From Streptomyces sp. NBC_01304 (lineage in GTDB: Bacteria > Actinomycetota > Actinomycetes > Streptomycetales > Streptomycetaceae), in NCBI RefSeq assembly GCF_035975855.1, contig NZ_CP109055.1, forward strand, positions 8,060,001 to 8,124,000: a DNA stretch of 64,000 bases, in the 5' to 3' direction. How positions within the stretch are numbered: position 1 is the stretch's first letter; every line of letters begins with the position of its first letter. The notes under the pieces are model-generated. The model was not told the origin of the DNA and did no database searches. It saw only the letters and a program-made list of their open reading frames with translations. A program made the translations under genes and the position numbers. Of this stretch, positions 50,381-60,250 are shown piece after piece.

Positions 50381-50546
50381 TCCCCTCCCCGCCCCTTCCC
50401 GAAAGTCCTCAAACGCCGGACGGGTTGACAAATCAGCCCGTCCGGCGATTGAGGACGAGGCCGAAGGCCGTTATCCAGGCGGGGGTCCGGGGGCGGCAGC
50501 CCCCGAGTCGCCGTCAGGATTTCGGGAAGGGGCGGGCGGGGAGAAA
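50381..50546. repeat. Nested inverted repeat family A, variant copy after GH35
   Basis: Outer arms TCCCCTCCCCGCCCCTTCCC and TTCGGGAAGGGGCGGGCGGG; inner arms diverged by two bases (CGGGTTGA, GGCGATTGAGG). A further 65-bp GC-rich insert with CGGGGGCGGCAGCCCCCG lies between inner and outer right arms. The 332-bp gap 50371-50702 holds this and nothing else that I can identify. Confidence 0.88.
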
Positions 50547-50702
50547 ACACCCCCCATACCACCTCACCCCAATTCCAACTCACCTTCTCCGCACGGCAGT
50601 ACCACTTTCGAGTTCGCTCGTTGAGGACTCCGGGCGCGCCACCCGAGCCAAACGACAGGCTGGCCGCCCAAGGCCCACGCGCACCCGAAGGACGCCCAAG
50701 AC

Positions 50703-52094
50703 ATGAGCACGCCCCCGCCGCTGTCCGGCGGCACCCCAGGCCCCGACGCCCTGCGGCCCCTGCTCAGCACCGTCCTGGACGCCCTGCGCGAAGGCGCGAC
50801 CCAACGCCGGGGCCCCCTCCCGAGCGGCGGCCCCGACGCAGTCCGAGCCCACGTCGAGGCCACCCTCAAAGAGGCAATCCCCGCCCAGGGGTTCGGCCCC
50901 GACGAAGCCCTCCACACCCTCACCCGGCTGGCAAGCCAAGGCGCCGCAGACCCCGCCCACCCCCTGTGCGTGGCCCACCTGCACTGCCCGCCCCTCGCCG
51001 TCGCCACCGCCGCCGACCTCGCCGCATCCGCCCTGAACCCCTCCATGGACTCCTGGGACCAGGCCCCCGCCGCCTCCGCGCTGGAAGCACTCGTCACCAA
51101 GGCCCTCGCCCAGGAGATCCACCCACAGGCCGACGCCCTGATCACCACCGGCGGCACCGAGGCCAACCAACTCGCCCTGCTCCTCGCCCGCGAGAAACAC
51201 GGCACCGTCCAGCTCCTCACCGGCGAGAACGCCCACCACTCCCTGCACCGCGCCGCCTGGCTCCTCGGCCTGCCCGACCCCGTCACCATCCCCGCCCCGG
51301 CCGGAGCCATGGACCCCGCCGCCCTCGACGAGGCCCTCACCGACTTGAGTCCTCGGCGGCTCCGCCGCGGGCACGGCCCCATGCTCGTCGCCGCCACCGC
51401 GGGCACCACCGACGCCGGCCTCATCGACCCCCTGCCCGACATCGCCGACCTGTGCGAGGCCCACGGCGCCCGCCTCCACATCGACGCGGCGTACGGCGGC
51501 GGACTCCTGTTCAGCCCCACCCGCCGCAGCCAACTCGACGGCCTCGACCGCGCCCACACCGTCACCCTCGACCTGCACAAACTGGGCTGGCAACCCGTCG
51601 CCGCAGGCCTCCTCGCCGCCCGCGACCCCGCCGACCTCGGCGTGCTGAACCACACCGCGGACTACCTCAACGCCGAGGACGACTCCGAAGCGGGCCTGCC
51701 CGACCTCCTCGGCCGCTCCCTGCGCACCAGCCGCCGCCCCGACATCCTCAAAATCGCCGTCACCCTCCGCGCCCTGGGCCGAGAAGGCCTCGGCACCCTC
51801 GTCGACCAGGTCTGCGCGCTCGCCGCACGGTTCGCCGAGCTGATCGAGGAACACCCCGGATTCGAGCTCTACGACCGGCCCGGCATCAGCACCGTCCTGT
51901 TCCGCCCGTACGCCGCGGACGACGCCCAAGTCGCCGACGTACGACGGAAATTGCTCCACAACGGAAAGGCCGTCCTCGGCCGCGCCCGCATGGACGGCCG
52001 ACTCTGGCTCAAGGCCACCCTGCTCAACCCGCACACCCAACCCGGCGACCTCGCCACGCTCCTGAAACTGGTGGAAGGAAACACCGTCCGATGA
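50703..52094 (+). CDS. PLP-dependent decarboxylase, DesA-like (lysine or diamine acid)
   Basis: A 463-residue group II decarboxylase. LITTGGTEANQLALLLAREK and TGENAHHSLHRAAWLLGL bind the cofactor; MLVAATAGTTDAGLIDPLPD, LHIDAAYGGGLLFSP and LDLHKLGWQPVAAGLL, where Lys forms the Schiff base, are all present. It converts an amino acid such as lysine into a diamine. Its stop overlaps the ATG of an N-monooxygenase gene (ATGA), as in hydroxamate siderophore clusters, where lysine is decarboxylated to cadaverine and then N-hydroxylated. No acyltransferase or siderophore synthetase follows. Confidence 0.88.
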   Translation: MSTPPPLSGGTPGPDALRPLLSTVLDALREGATQRRGPLPSGGPDAVRAHVEATLKEAIPAQGFGPDEALHTLTRLASQGAADPAHPLCVAHLHCPPLAVATAADLAASALNPSMDSWDQAPAASALEALVTKALAQEIHPQADALITTGGTEANQLALLLAREKHGTVQLLTGENAHHSLHRAAWLLGLPDPVTIPAPAGAMDPAALDEALTDLSPRRLRRGHGPMLVAATAGTTDAGLIDPLPDIADLCEAHGARLHIDAAYGGGLLFSPTRRSQLDGLDRAHTVTLDLHKLGWQPVAAGLLAARDPADLGVLNHTADYLNAEDDSEAGLPDLLGRSLRTSRRPDILKIAVTLRALGREGLGTLVDQVCALAARFAELIEEHPGFELYDRPGISTVLFRPYAADDAQVADVRRKLLHNGKAVLGRARMDGRLWLKATLLNPHTQPGDLATLLKLVEGNTVR

Positions 52095-53515
52095 CTGCGC
52101 AGCGCACCAGCGCCCCCACGCCCCCCACCCCCGAGGAACCCCACGACCTGGTGGGCGTCGGCATCGGCCCCTTCAACCTGTCCCTCGCCGCCCTCGCCCA
52201 GCCCCTCGGCCAGATCACCACCGCCTTCTACGAGCAGCGGCCCGCCTTCCACTGGCACCCCGGCCTCCTCATCGACGGCGCCACCCTCCAAGTCCCCTTC
52301 CTCGCCGACCTGGTGACCCTCGCCGACCCATCCAGCCCCTGGTCGTTCCTCGCCTACCTGAAGTCCATCGACCGGCTCTTCCCGTTCTACTTCGCCGAGC
52401 GCTTCCACATCACCCGCGCCGAATACGACGCCTACTGCCGCTGGGTCGCCGAGGGCGTCCCCGCCCTGCACTTCGGCCACCAGGTCGACGCCGTCCGCTG
52501 GAACGGCGAACGCAACCTGTTCGAAGTCGACTTCACCCAACTCGACGCCGACGGAGAAGCGGAGGCGCTCGGGCGCACGTACACCCGCAACGTCGTCCTC
52601 GGCGTGGGCACCACCCCCTACATCCCCGAACCCCTCAAGCCCCTCGCCGAAGCCCCCACCGTCCCGGTCATCCACTCCGCGGACTACCTCGACAACCGCG
52701 AACGGCTCCTCGGCGCCGAACACATCACCGTCATCGGCTCCGGACAGTCCGGCGCGGAAGTCTTCCTCGACCTCCTCAAGGCCCGCCCCGAAGGCCGCGA
52801 AAAGATCCACTGGCTGGCCCGCACCGAAGCGTTCGCGCCCATGGAGTACTCCAAGCTCGGCCTCGAACACTTCACCCCGGACTACACCCGCTACTTCCAC
52901 CAACTCCCCGAAGCCGTACGCGACAAGCTCGTCCCCCAGCAGTGGCAGCTCCACAAGGGCATCGACGCCGACACCATCGCCGCCATCCACGACGAGCTCT
53001 ACCGGCGCACCCTGCACGGCGGCTGGCCCGACGCCACCCTCACCCCCGGCGTCTCCGTCCGCACCGCGGGCCGCGTCGCCACCACCAAGGTCGAACTCCA
53101 CCTCGAGCACCTGCAGCAGGGCACCCGCTCCCGCCTCACCACCGACGCCGTCGTCCTCGCCACCGGCTACCGCGAACGCCCCCTCGACCAGATGCTCGCC
53201 GGCCTCGACCCCTACATCCGCCGTGACAGCTCCGAGCGCCCCCGCATCGACGACCAGTACCGCCTCGTCCTCGACCCGAGCGTCACCGGCTCCATCCACG
53301 TCCAGAACGCCGAACGCCACACCCACGGCGTCGGCGCCCCCGACCTCGGACTCGCCGCCTGGCGCAGCGCCGCCATCCTCAACTCCCTCACCGGGAAAGA
53401 GCCCTACCCGCTGCCCGAACGGACGGCGTTCACCACCTTCGGCCTCACCCCGACCGGCGCACCCGGCCAGGACCCGGCAGGGCAGCGCGGCACCCTCGTA
53501 CAGCTCAAGGGCTGA
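52091..53515 (+). CDS. Lysine/ornithine N-monooxygenase family protein, DesB-like
   Basis: A 474-residue FAD- and NADPH-dependent hydroxylase. FAD motif DLVGVGIGPFNLSLAALA; substrate region WHPGLLIDGATLQVPFLADL and DPSSPWSFLAYLKSIDRLFP; NADPH motif ITVIGSGQSGAEVFLDLL; C-terminal VVLATGYRERPLDQML and ILNSLTGKEPYPLP. It adds an OH group to the primary amine of a diamine or amino acid, a hydroxamate siderophore step. Translationally coupled to the decarboxylase. Its 3' end overlaps the convergent gene at 53505 by 11 bp. No iron box was seen upstream of the pair. Confidence 0.9.
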   Translation: MTAQRTSAPTPPTPEEPHDLVGVGIGPFNLSLAALAQPLGQITTAFYEQRPAFHWHPGLLIDGATLQVPFLADLVTLADPSSPWSFLAYLKSIDRLFPFYFAERFHITRAEYDAYCRWVAEGVPALHFGHQVDAVRWNGERNLFEVDFTQLDADGEAEALGRTYTRNVVLGVGTTPYIPEPLKPLAEAPTVPVIHSADYLDNRERLLGAEHITVIGSGQSGAEVFLDLLKARPEGREKIHWLARTEAFAPMEYSKLGLEHFTPDYTRYFHQLPEAVRDKLVPQQWQLHKGIDADTIAAIHDELYRRTLHGGWPDATLTPGVSVRTAGRVATTKVELHLEHLQQGTRSRLTTDAVVLATGYRERPLDQMLAGLDPYIRRDSSERPRIDDQYRLVLDPSVTGSIHVQNAERHTHGVGAPDLGLAAWRSAAILNSLTGKEPYPLPERTAFTTFGLTPTGAPGQDPAGQRGTLVQLKG

Positions 53516-53912
53516 CCGGCGCCAACCGCCCGATCTCCGCCACCACTTGACGGCTCCGCGGGCACGACCACACGGCCGTGCCCGCACGCGTCCCAGGACT
53601 CAGCGGATGCGCATCCGGATGCTCGGGACACTCCGGCCACACCGCCGCACGCCCCGCACCCCACAGCGCCTCGACCGCCCACTCCTGCGCCTGGTCCGCC
53701 AGCTCCGCGCTCTGCTCGGCCCGGTCGGGCGACCACAGCACCGACCCCACGCTCCTCCCCGTGCCATCCGGCGCGAGCAACCAGACCCCCGGCTCCTCAT
53801 CCCCCTCGGACGGCCGCACGACCGGCGCCACCGCGCACGTCGCGGTCAAGTCCCGCACCACCGGACCCAGCGCGGCGGTGATGTCCTCAACAGTCGCAGG
53901 CACATACGTCAT
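53505..53912 (-). CDS. Hypothetical protein (135 aa) with Cys/His cluster
   Basis: Not recognised. Soluble, acidic N-terminal part (MTYVPATVEDITAALGPVVR) and a long helix (AEQSAELADQAQEWAVEALW). The C-terminal third has WPECPEHPDAHPLSP and AVWSCPRSRQVV, a CxxH...H...C arrangement that could bind zinc. Convergent with the monooxygenase, overlapping 11 bp. Good third-position G+C and a clear ATG support that it is real. Confidence 0.7.
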   Translation of the reverse strand: MTYVPATVEDITAALGPVVRDLTATCAVAPVVRPSEGDEEPGVWLLAPDGTGRSVGSVLWSPDRAEQSAELADQAQEWAVEALWGAGRAAVWPECPEHPDAHPLSPGTRAGTAVWSCPRSRQVVAEIGRLAPVSP

Positions 53913-53947
53913 GCCCCCATTGTCATCACCGCCGCATCAAGAGGCCA

Positions 53948-55753
53948 TCAGAAAACCGGCACACCGTCCCGCGTCAACTTCCAGTCCACCGAGGCGAACT
54001 GCGCCGGATCCACCGTCCCCTTCGCCTTCACCCACGAAATGATCGTGTTCCGGATCTCGTCCGAATTCACGAACACCTGCTTCGCACCCGGCACATGCGG
54101 GAAGTTCCCGCCACCACTCGCCCGATAGTTGTTCACCGCGAGCACGAACTGCGCCGCCGGGTCCAAAGCCTTCCCGCCGAACTGCAGATTCACGATCCGC
54201 GAACCCACCGCCTTCGCGATGTCGATCTCGTACGTCACCCCGTACACGGCGTCATAGTTGTAATCCGGAATGTTCTCCGCGTTCGTCAGCTTCGCCGGAT
54301 CCACCGGACCACCCGCGGGCGTCTGCACGTAATAGCGCGCCGAATACTCCAGATAGTCCTTCAGCTGCGCACCCGTGATCAGCCGCGCCTCAAGGGTGTT
54401 CTCGAACGGATACAACCCCGCCGCATCCTTGATCGTCACCTCACCGGCCGGAATCCCCGCCGTCCGCGAGAAACACGACGCCTGCGACAACACCGGAAGC
54501 GCCGCATACTCGCCACCCGCCAACGCCGCCTTCACCGTCTCCGCCTGCACATGGCTGATCAGATCGATGATCGGCACATCCTTGAACGGGCCCTCCGCCG
54601 TCGACATCGCCGCCGTCGACGTACCGATCACCTGGTTGACGTACGCCACGACCTTCTTGTGCTCATCCGCGAGCAGCCCCGTGATCTTCGGATCCTCGGC
54701 AACCGTATTGGAATTCAGGACCTGCGCGCCGACCTTCTCCACCGTCCAACGCCCCTTCGACCACACCAGATCGAAGTCGAAAAGCGTCAGCCGCTGCCCC
54801 CACTTGAGCGGCTCCGAAAGGACAACCGGCTTCCCGGTCTCCTTGTTCGTCACGAAATACTCGGGAATCTCCGTGTGCGCATGACCCACCAAAATCGCGT
54901 CGATCCCCGGCACCTGCTCCGCGACCAGACCCGCCGCATTCTCTATGTACGGCAACTGATCACCGTAAGAAGAAGTCCCCGAAGAACCACTGTGCGCGGA
55001 CACGATCACCACATCCGCACCCATCGACCGCAGCCTCGGCACCCACTTCGCCGCCTGCTCCTCCAGACCCGGGAACACCATCTTCCCCTGCACGTTCGCC
55101 TTGTCCCAGATCGCAATCCCAGGGTTGGTGAGACCGAGCACCGCCACCTTCACATCACGGCCGTGCGGCGTACGCAGCCGATGCATGCTGTACGGCGCGA
55201 ACGCCGGCCGGTTCGTCTTCGCATCCAGCGCATTCGCCCCGAGCAGCGGGAAGTCACACTGCTCCTCGAACTTCCGCAGCACCGGAATGCCGTAGTTGAA
55301 CTCATGATTGCCGAGCGCCGCCGCGTCGTAATCGATCGCATTCATCGCCTGCGCCATCGGATGCACCGGGCCCTTGGCGGCCGTGATCGGATCGACCTTC
55401 GCGTAGTAATACGACAGCTGCGTGCCCTGAATCGTGTCGCCCGCATCGATCAGGAGCGTGTTGCGCCGGCCCTTCTCCTTACGGATCTGGTTCACCAGCG
55501 TGGAGATCTTCGCCAGGCCCACATCGTTGTGCGCCTTGTCGTCGAACTCCTTGTCCGTGAAGTAGTCCCAGTTGAAGACGTTTCCGTGCAGATCCGTCGT
55601 GCCCATCACGGTGAACGAGTACCGCTTCTCCCGCTTCTTGGGCGCGGCCTGGACGGTCGCGGCCTGCGCGGGCGCGGCAGCGACACCGGTGGCCGCCAGC
55701 GCGACCCCCGTCGCGGCCGACGTACCCAGAAACGTCCTTCGGTTGAGCGGCAT
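53948..55753 (-). CDS. Secreted bifunctional metallophosphatase/5'-nucleotidase
   Basis: A 601-residue extracytoplasmic enzyme of the UshA/CpdB type. Tat signal: NRRTFLGTSAATGVALAATG, cut after APAQA. Metal-binding motifs in order: GTTDLHGNVF, DAGDTIQG, GNHEFNYG, VSAHSG, and GHAHTEIPE. The C-terminal 5'-nucleotidase domain has ASCFSRTAGIPAGEVTIKDA, LYPFENTLEARLITGAQLKD, LEYSARYY. It releases phosphate from nucleotides outside the cell, feeding purine or phosphate uptake. ATG 55753 is the only start giving the signal peptide. No PHO box was identified upstream. Confidence 0.92.
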   Translation of the reverse strand: MPLNRRTFLGTSAATGVALAATGVAAAPAQAATVQAAPKKREKRYSFTVMGTTDLHGNVFNWDYFTDKEFDDKAHNDVGLAKISTLVNQIRKEKGRRNTLLIDAGDTIQGTQLSYYYAKVDPITAAKGPVHPMAQAMNAIDYDAAALGNHEFNYGIPVLRKFEEQCDFPLLGANALDAKTNRPAFAPYSMHRLRTPHGRDVKVAVLGLTNPGIAIWDKANVQGKMVFPGLEEQAAKWVPRLRSMGADVVIVSAHSGSSGTSSYGDQLPYIENAAGLVAEQVPGIDAILVGHAHTEIPEYFVTNKETGKPVVLSEPLKWGQRLTLFDFDLVWSKGRWTVEKVGAQVLNSNTVAEDPKITGLLADEHKKVVAYVNQVIGTSTAAMSTAEGPFKDVPIIDLISHVQAETVKAALAGGEYAALPVLSQASCFSRTAGIPAGEVTIKDAAGLYPFENTLEARLITGAQLKDYLEYSARYYVQTPAGGPVDPAKLTNAENIPDYNYDAVYGVTYEIDIAKAVGSRIVNLQFGGKALDPAAQFVLAVNNYRASGGGNFPHVPGAKQVFVNSDEIRNTIISWVKAKGTVDPAQFASVDWKLTRDGVPVF

Positions 55754-55915
55754 CTCGTCTCCCTCATGAGCGGGCATGTGATCGAACAACGCGCGTAGAT
55801 TCTGTACCGGGCGCCCCACCCCGCAACACCCTTCCCCGGTTTCGATCTGATGACTGCCCGCTGTCGCACCCGAGTGCAACAGTGGCCGTACGCCACCCGG
55901 AGGAGCCCCGCCACC

Positions 55916-56650
55916 ATGACCGAACCCACCAACGACCCCACCGCAGACCCCACCCCGCACACCCCCTACGGCACCCCCGCATCCCCCCGCGTCGCCGTCC
56001 GCGGCGAAGCCCACCTCGAAGTCGACCCCGAAATCGCCCGCATCGGCATCACCGTCTCCGCCCGCGGCACCGACCGCCGCACCGCACTCGACGACCTCAC
56101 CCGCCGCAACACCGTCGTCCTCGACCTCATCAAGACCTACGGCGACGCCTGCGAACGCCTCGAAACCGGCACCATCTCCATCAGCCCCGAACTCCACAAA
56201 CACGGCCGCGGCGAACGCATCCGCGCCTACCACGGCCGCGTCCACATCAGCGCCGAACTCACCGACTTCACCGCACTCGGCGAACTCATCACCCGCCTCG
56301 CCGACCTCGACCTCACCCGCGTCGACGGCCCCTGGTGGGCCCTGCGCCCCGACTCACCCGCCCACGGCGAAGCCCGCCGCAAAGCCGTCCAAGAAGCCGT
56401 CCAACGCGCCCGCGAATACGCCGAAGCCCTCGGCACCAGCCTCGACGCCCTCATCGAACTCGCCGACATCGGCGCCGAGAACGCCGGCCCCCTCACCTTC
56501 GAGGCACAGTCCAGCCCCAGGATGATGCGCTCCGTCGCCTACGGAGCCGCAGAAGACGCCGGAGCCCCACCCCTCGACCTCGAACCCGAACGCCAAACCG
56601 TCTACGCCCAAGTGAACGCCCGCTTCACCATGCACCCACCACAGCTCTAG
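55916..56650 (+). CDS. SIMPL domain (DUF541) protein
   Basis: A 244-residue protein. VAVRGEAHLEVDPEIARIGI starts the domain; RTALDDLTRRNTVVLDLIKT and TGTISISPELHKHGRGERIR, AYHGRVHISAELTDFTALGE are the conserved strands and helices; ARRKAVQEAVQRAREYAEAL comes before the C-terminal strands. No signal peptide is seen, unlike many members of this family, so it may act in the cytoplasm. The biochemical role of SIMPL proteins is not settled. ATG 55916 with GGAGG upstream. Between divergent nucleotidase and pyk. Confidence 0.85.
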   Translation: MTEPTNDPTADPTPHTPYGTPASPRVAVRGEAHLEVDPEIARIGITVSARGTDRRTALDDLTRRNTVVLDLIKTYGDACERLETGTISISPELHKHGRGERIRAYHGRVHISAELTDFTALGELITRLADLDLTRVDGPWWALRPDSPAHGEARRKAVQEAVQRAREYAEALGTSLDALIELADIGAENAGPLTFEAQSSPRMMRSVAYGAAEDAGAPPLDLEPERQTVYAQVNARFTMHPPQL

Positions 56651-56797
56651 CACGACCAAAGGGAATTGCTCAGCGAATGCTCATCGGAGCACCCCTGCGC
56701 ACAATTCAACACTTGTCAATAACCCTTCACGCAAAGGTTGTTGAGTAGTCACCCCTCACCAATTCTCTACCCACCGGTAAGGCCTAGGCTCGAAGAC

Positions 56798-58237
56798 ATG
56801 CGCCGAGCAAAGATCGTCTGCACCCTGGGCCCCGCCACCGACACCTACGACCAGATCAAGGCCCTGGTCGAAGCCGGAATGGACGTAGCCCGCTTCAACC
56901 TCAGCCACGGCACCTACGCCGAACACGAGGTGCGGTACCAGCGCGTCCGCCAGGCCGCCGAAGAGACGGGCCGAAGCGTCGGCATCCTCGCCGACCTTCA
57001 AGGCCCGAAGATCCGCCTCGGACGCTTCAGCGAAGGACCCGTACTACTCGAACGCGGCGACGACTTCACCATCACCACCGAAGACGGCATCCAAGGCGAC
57101 CGCCAAACCTGCGGCACCACCTACGACGGCCTCCACACCGACGTCACCGCAGGCGAACGCATCCTCGTCGACGACGGCAAAGTCTCCCTCGAAGTCACCG
57201 CCGTCGACGGCCCCCGCGTCCACACCACCGTCATCGAAGGCGGCATGGTCTCCGACCACAAAGGCCTCAACCTCCCCGGCGTCGCCGTCTCCGTCCCCGC
57301 ACTCTCCGAAAAGGACGTCGAAGACCTCCGCTGGGCCCTCCGAACCGGCGCCGACATCATCGCCCTCTCCTTCGTCCGCAGCGGCCGCGACATCGAAGAC
57401 GTCCACCGCATCATGAAGGAAGAAGGACGCCGCCTCCCTGTGATCGCCAAGGTCGAGAAGCCGCAGGCCGTCGAGAACATCGACGACATCGTCGCCGCCT
57501 TCGACGGCATCATGGTCGCGCGCGGAGACCTCGGCGTCGAAATGCCCCTGGAACAGGTGCCGATCGTCCAAAAGCGCGCCATCAAACTCGCCAAGCGCAA
57601 CGCCAAACCCGTCATCGTCGCCACCCAGATGCTCGACTCGATGATCGACAACTCCCGCCCCACCAGGGCCGAAGCGAGCGACGTGGCCAACGCCGTCATC
57701 GACGGCACCGACGCCGTCATGCTCTCCGGCGAAACCAGCGTCGGCAAATACCCCATCGAGACGGTCAAGACGATGAGCCGCATCGTCGAAGCGGCAGAAG
57801 AAGACATCCTCGCCAAGGGCCTGCCCCCACTCACCGAACGCAACAAGCCCCGCACCCAAGGCGGCGCCGTCGCCCGAGCAGCAGCAGAGATGGGCGACTT
57901 CCTCGGCGCCAAATACCTGGTCGCCTTCACCCAGTCCGGAGACACCGTAAAGAGGCTCTCCAGGTACCGCTCGCCCATCCCACTCCTGGCCTTCACCCCC
58001 GACCCGGCCACCCGCTCCCAGCTCAACCTCACCTGGGGCGTGGAAACCTTCCTCGGCCCCCACGTCGAATCCACCGACGCCATGGTCGACCAGGTCGACG
58101 AGCTGCTGCTGAAGTACGGCCACTGCCAGAAGGGCGACACCGTCGTCATCACCGCCGGCTCCCCGCCCGGCGTCCCCGGCTCCACCAACCTCGTACGCGT
58201 CCACCACATCGGCGAGGACGACAACCCCGACAACTAG
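56798..58237 (+). CDS. pyk: Pyruvate kinase
   Basis: A 479-residue glycolytic enzyme: phosphoenolpyruvate plus ADP to pyruvate plus ATP. N terminus MRRAKIVCTLGPATDTYDQI; ARFNLSHGTYAEHE; signature with active-site Lys and Glu in VIAKVEKPQAVENIDDIVAA; IMVARGDLGVEMPLEQVP (Mg binding) and MLDSMIDNSRPTRAEASDVA. The C-terminal regulatory domain is complete. ATG 56798. Upstream, an inverted repeat CAATAACC / GGTTGTTG with TTGTCA lies near 56713-56742, a possible promoter. Confidence 0.97.
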   Translation: MRRAKIVCTLGPATDTYDQIKALVEAGMDVARFNLSHGTYAEHEVRYQRVRQAAEETGRSVGILADLQGPKIRLGRFSEGPVLLERGDDFTITTEDGIQGDRQTCGTTYDGLHTDVTAGERILVDDGKVSLEVTAVDGPRVHTTVIEGGMVSDHKGLNLPGVAVSVPALSEKDVEDLRWALRTGADIIALSFVRSGRDIEDVHRIMKEEGRRLPVIAKVEKPQAVENIDDIVAAFDGIMVARGDLGVEMPLEQVPIVQKRAIKLAKRNAKPVIVATQMLDSMIDNSRPTRAEASDVANAVIDGTDAVMLSGETSVGKYPIETVKTMSRIVEAAEEDILAKGLPPLTERNKPRTQGGAVARAAAEMGDFLGAKYLVAFTQSGDTVKRLSRYRSPIPLLAFTPDPATRSQLNLTWGVETFLGPHVESTDAMVDQVDELLLKYGHCQKGDTVVITAGSPPGVPGSTNLVRVHHIGEDDNPDN

Positions 58238-58260
58238 CCCTGGGCTATGGGTAGTTGGGC

Positions 58261-60174
58261 CTACGGAGTGACGATCGCGAACATCGGATCAGGCTTGTCC
58301 AACACGCCGAGCAACCTCGGCAACAACGAGGCATCACCCTCGACCTTGATATCGCCAAGCCCCTTGCCCCCGAGCAAGGCAAGCAACTGAGGCTTCGACA
58401 TCGTCAGCGCGACCCCGGCACCGGGGTCGCGCTTCGTCGTACTCCGATACGTCAACACCCCATGCACCAACCGCAGATGCCACACCTTGCCGAGCGACGG
58501 CAGAGCCCAGTCCATGGTGATGCGCTCATCCCAGGCTTTGGGCCCGTTGACCCGAATCGCCACCGAATCAATGAGCTGCTCGATGGACAGAGCCATGAGG
58601 AAATCGACACCCGTCGTCGAGGTGTCAGGCGCCTTCACGCCTTCACGCAGCTCTTGCGCCCCGGTGAGATAGAAGTTCCGCCACACCGCGTTCTCACACT
58701 TGTACGCCAACTTCTCGTACACCCCGGCCAGTTCACCCTTCGCCCGCCTGTCCTCCGGGCGAGCGAACACACAGTGATTCAACAACGTCGCCGCAAACCG
58801 CAGATCCCCCTCGGCCGCGAAACGCCGCGCCTTCGACACCGTGGCCCGAAGCCCACCCATCGCGCGTACGTACCGCTTGGCCTCCTCGACCGGCGGATGC
58901 TCCCACAAGTGGGCCGGATTGCCGTCGAACCACCCCATGTAACGCTGATAGATCCCCTTGACGTTATGACTGAGAGACCCGTAATAGCCATGATTGGCCC
59001 ATACGTCGCCGAGCGCAGGCGGCAACGCGATCTCCTCCGCGATCTCCCGCCCCGTCAGCCCCTGATTCATCAACCGCAACGTCTGATCATGCATATACGC
59101 GTACAGATCACGCTGAGCCGACAACAATTCCGCAATCTGCTCGCCGCCCCACGTCGGCCAATGATGCGAGGCAAAAGCCACATCCGCCTTCCCTGAGTAG
59201 AGATCGACGGACTCCCCGAGATAGTGCGCCCAGGCTCGCGCATCCCGCACCTGCGCACCCCGCAACGTAATGATGTTGTGCATCGTGTGCGTCGCGTTCT
59301 CCGCCATGCAGACGGCGCGGAGGTCGGGGAAGAGAAAGTTCATCTCCGCATGCGCCTCGGTGCCGGGCGTCATCTGGAACTCGATCCGGACGCCGTCCAG
59401 CGTCTCCGTCTGACCGGTCCTGGTGACGTACCGCGTGGGCGCGATCAACCCGATCGTGCCGGTCGATATCAACTGGCCAAGCCCACAACCCACTTGCCCC
59501 TGGGGACCCTTCGGCAACTGAGCGCCGTACATGTAGACCGAACGCCTCGCCATCGCCGTCCCCGCGTACACGTTCTCGGAGACCGCGTGCTCCATGAACC
59601 CCTCGGGGGCGAGGACGGGGATGTCGTCTCCCGGCCCGTCTGGGAGTACCCCTCGGCAGCCACCGAAATGATCCACATGCGGATGCGTATAGACGAGCGC
59701 GGTCACTCTCCGCTCACCCCGGTGCTTCCGATACAGCCCCAGCGCGGCGGCCGCAGTCTCCGCTGAAATCAGCGGATCGATGACGATGACACCCTCGTCG
59801 CCCTCCACGAGCGTCATGTTCGACAGGTCGAGCCCACGCACCTGATAGATCCGGTCCGCCACCTTGAACAGGCCCTGCTTGGCCGTGAGCTGCCCCTGCC
59901 GCCACAAGCTCTTGTGCACGGTCTTCGGGGCCTTGCCCTGGAGGAAGTCATACGCGTCGTTGTCCCAGACGACCCGCCCCTTGGCGTCCTTCACAACACC
60001 GGGCTCGAGCTTCCCGATGAACCCGCGCTCGGCGTCCGCGAAGTCGCCGGCGGCGGGCGGGCTCTGGGGCTTGCCCTGAGCGTGGGCGGTCCAGGGGTTC
60101 AGGGCGATGGCGGCAGCTGCGGCGCCGGTGGCGGTGACGAAACCGCGTCGGTTGATAGGGCTCATGGCCCGCAT
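58261..60174 (-). CDS. Secreted alkylsulfatase (SdsA1-like metallo-beta-lactamase fold)
   Basis: About 637 residues. Tat signal: NRRGFVTATGAAAAAIALNP, cut after TAHAQ. Metal-binding THPHVDHFGG, then MEHAVSENVYAGTAMARRSV and MAENATHTMHNIITLRGAQV, and FASHHWPTWGGEQIAELLSA. A dimerisation domain and a C-terminal SCP2-like domain (DERITMDWALPSLGKVWHLR, LVHGVLTYR) complete the alkylsulfatase build. Cleaves alkyl sulfate esters such as SDS and supplies sulfate or carbon. Start at ATG 60174 (GAGG 8 bp upstream); ATG 60165 is the alternative. The stop lies 23 bp from the pyk stop, convergent. Confidence 0.88.
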   Translation of the reverse strand: MRAMSPINRRGFVTATGAAAAAIALNPWTAHAQGKPQSPPAAGDFADAERGFIGKLEPGVVKDAKGRVVWDNDAYDFLQGKAPKTVHKSLWRQGQLTAKQGLFKVADRIYQVRGLDLSNMTLVEGDEGVIVIDPLISAETAAAALGLYRKHRGERRVTALVYTHPHVDHFGGCRGVLPDGPGDDIPVLAPEGFMEHAVSENVYAGTAMARRSVYMYGAQLPKGPQGQVGCGLGQLISTGTIGLIAPTRYVTRTGQTETLDGVRIEFQMTPGTEAHAEMNFLFPDLRAVCMAENATHTMHNIITLRGAQVRDARAWAHYLGESVDLYSGKADVAFASHHWPTWGGEQIAELLSAQRDLYAYMHDQTLRLMNQGLTGREIAEEIALPPALGDVWANHGYYGSLSHNVKGIYQRYMGWFDGNPAHLWEHPPVEEAKRYVRAMGGLRATVSKARRFAAEGDLRFAATLLNHCVFARPEDRRAKGELAGVYEKLAYKCENAVWRNFYLTGAQELREGVKAPDTSTTGVDFLMALSIEQLIDSVAIRVNGPKAWDERITMDWALPSLGKVWHLRLVHGVLTYRSTTKRDPGAGVALTMSKPQLLALLGGKGLGDIKVEGDASLLPRLLGVLDKPDPMFAIVTP

Positions 60175-60250
60175 TTCACGGGCCTCGCGGGGGCAGATCA
60201 AGGCTTGGGGCGGGAATTGGGAGGGGTCCCTGGTGGGGGTGGGGGGTGGC

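Noticed and set aside
50703..53912. Complete desferrioxamine (desABCD) cluster
   Set aside because: Only the decarboxylase and monooxygenase are present; the next gene is a convergent unknown protein, so no desC or desD here.
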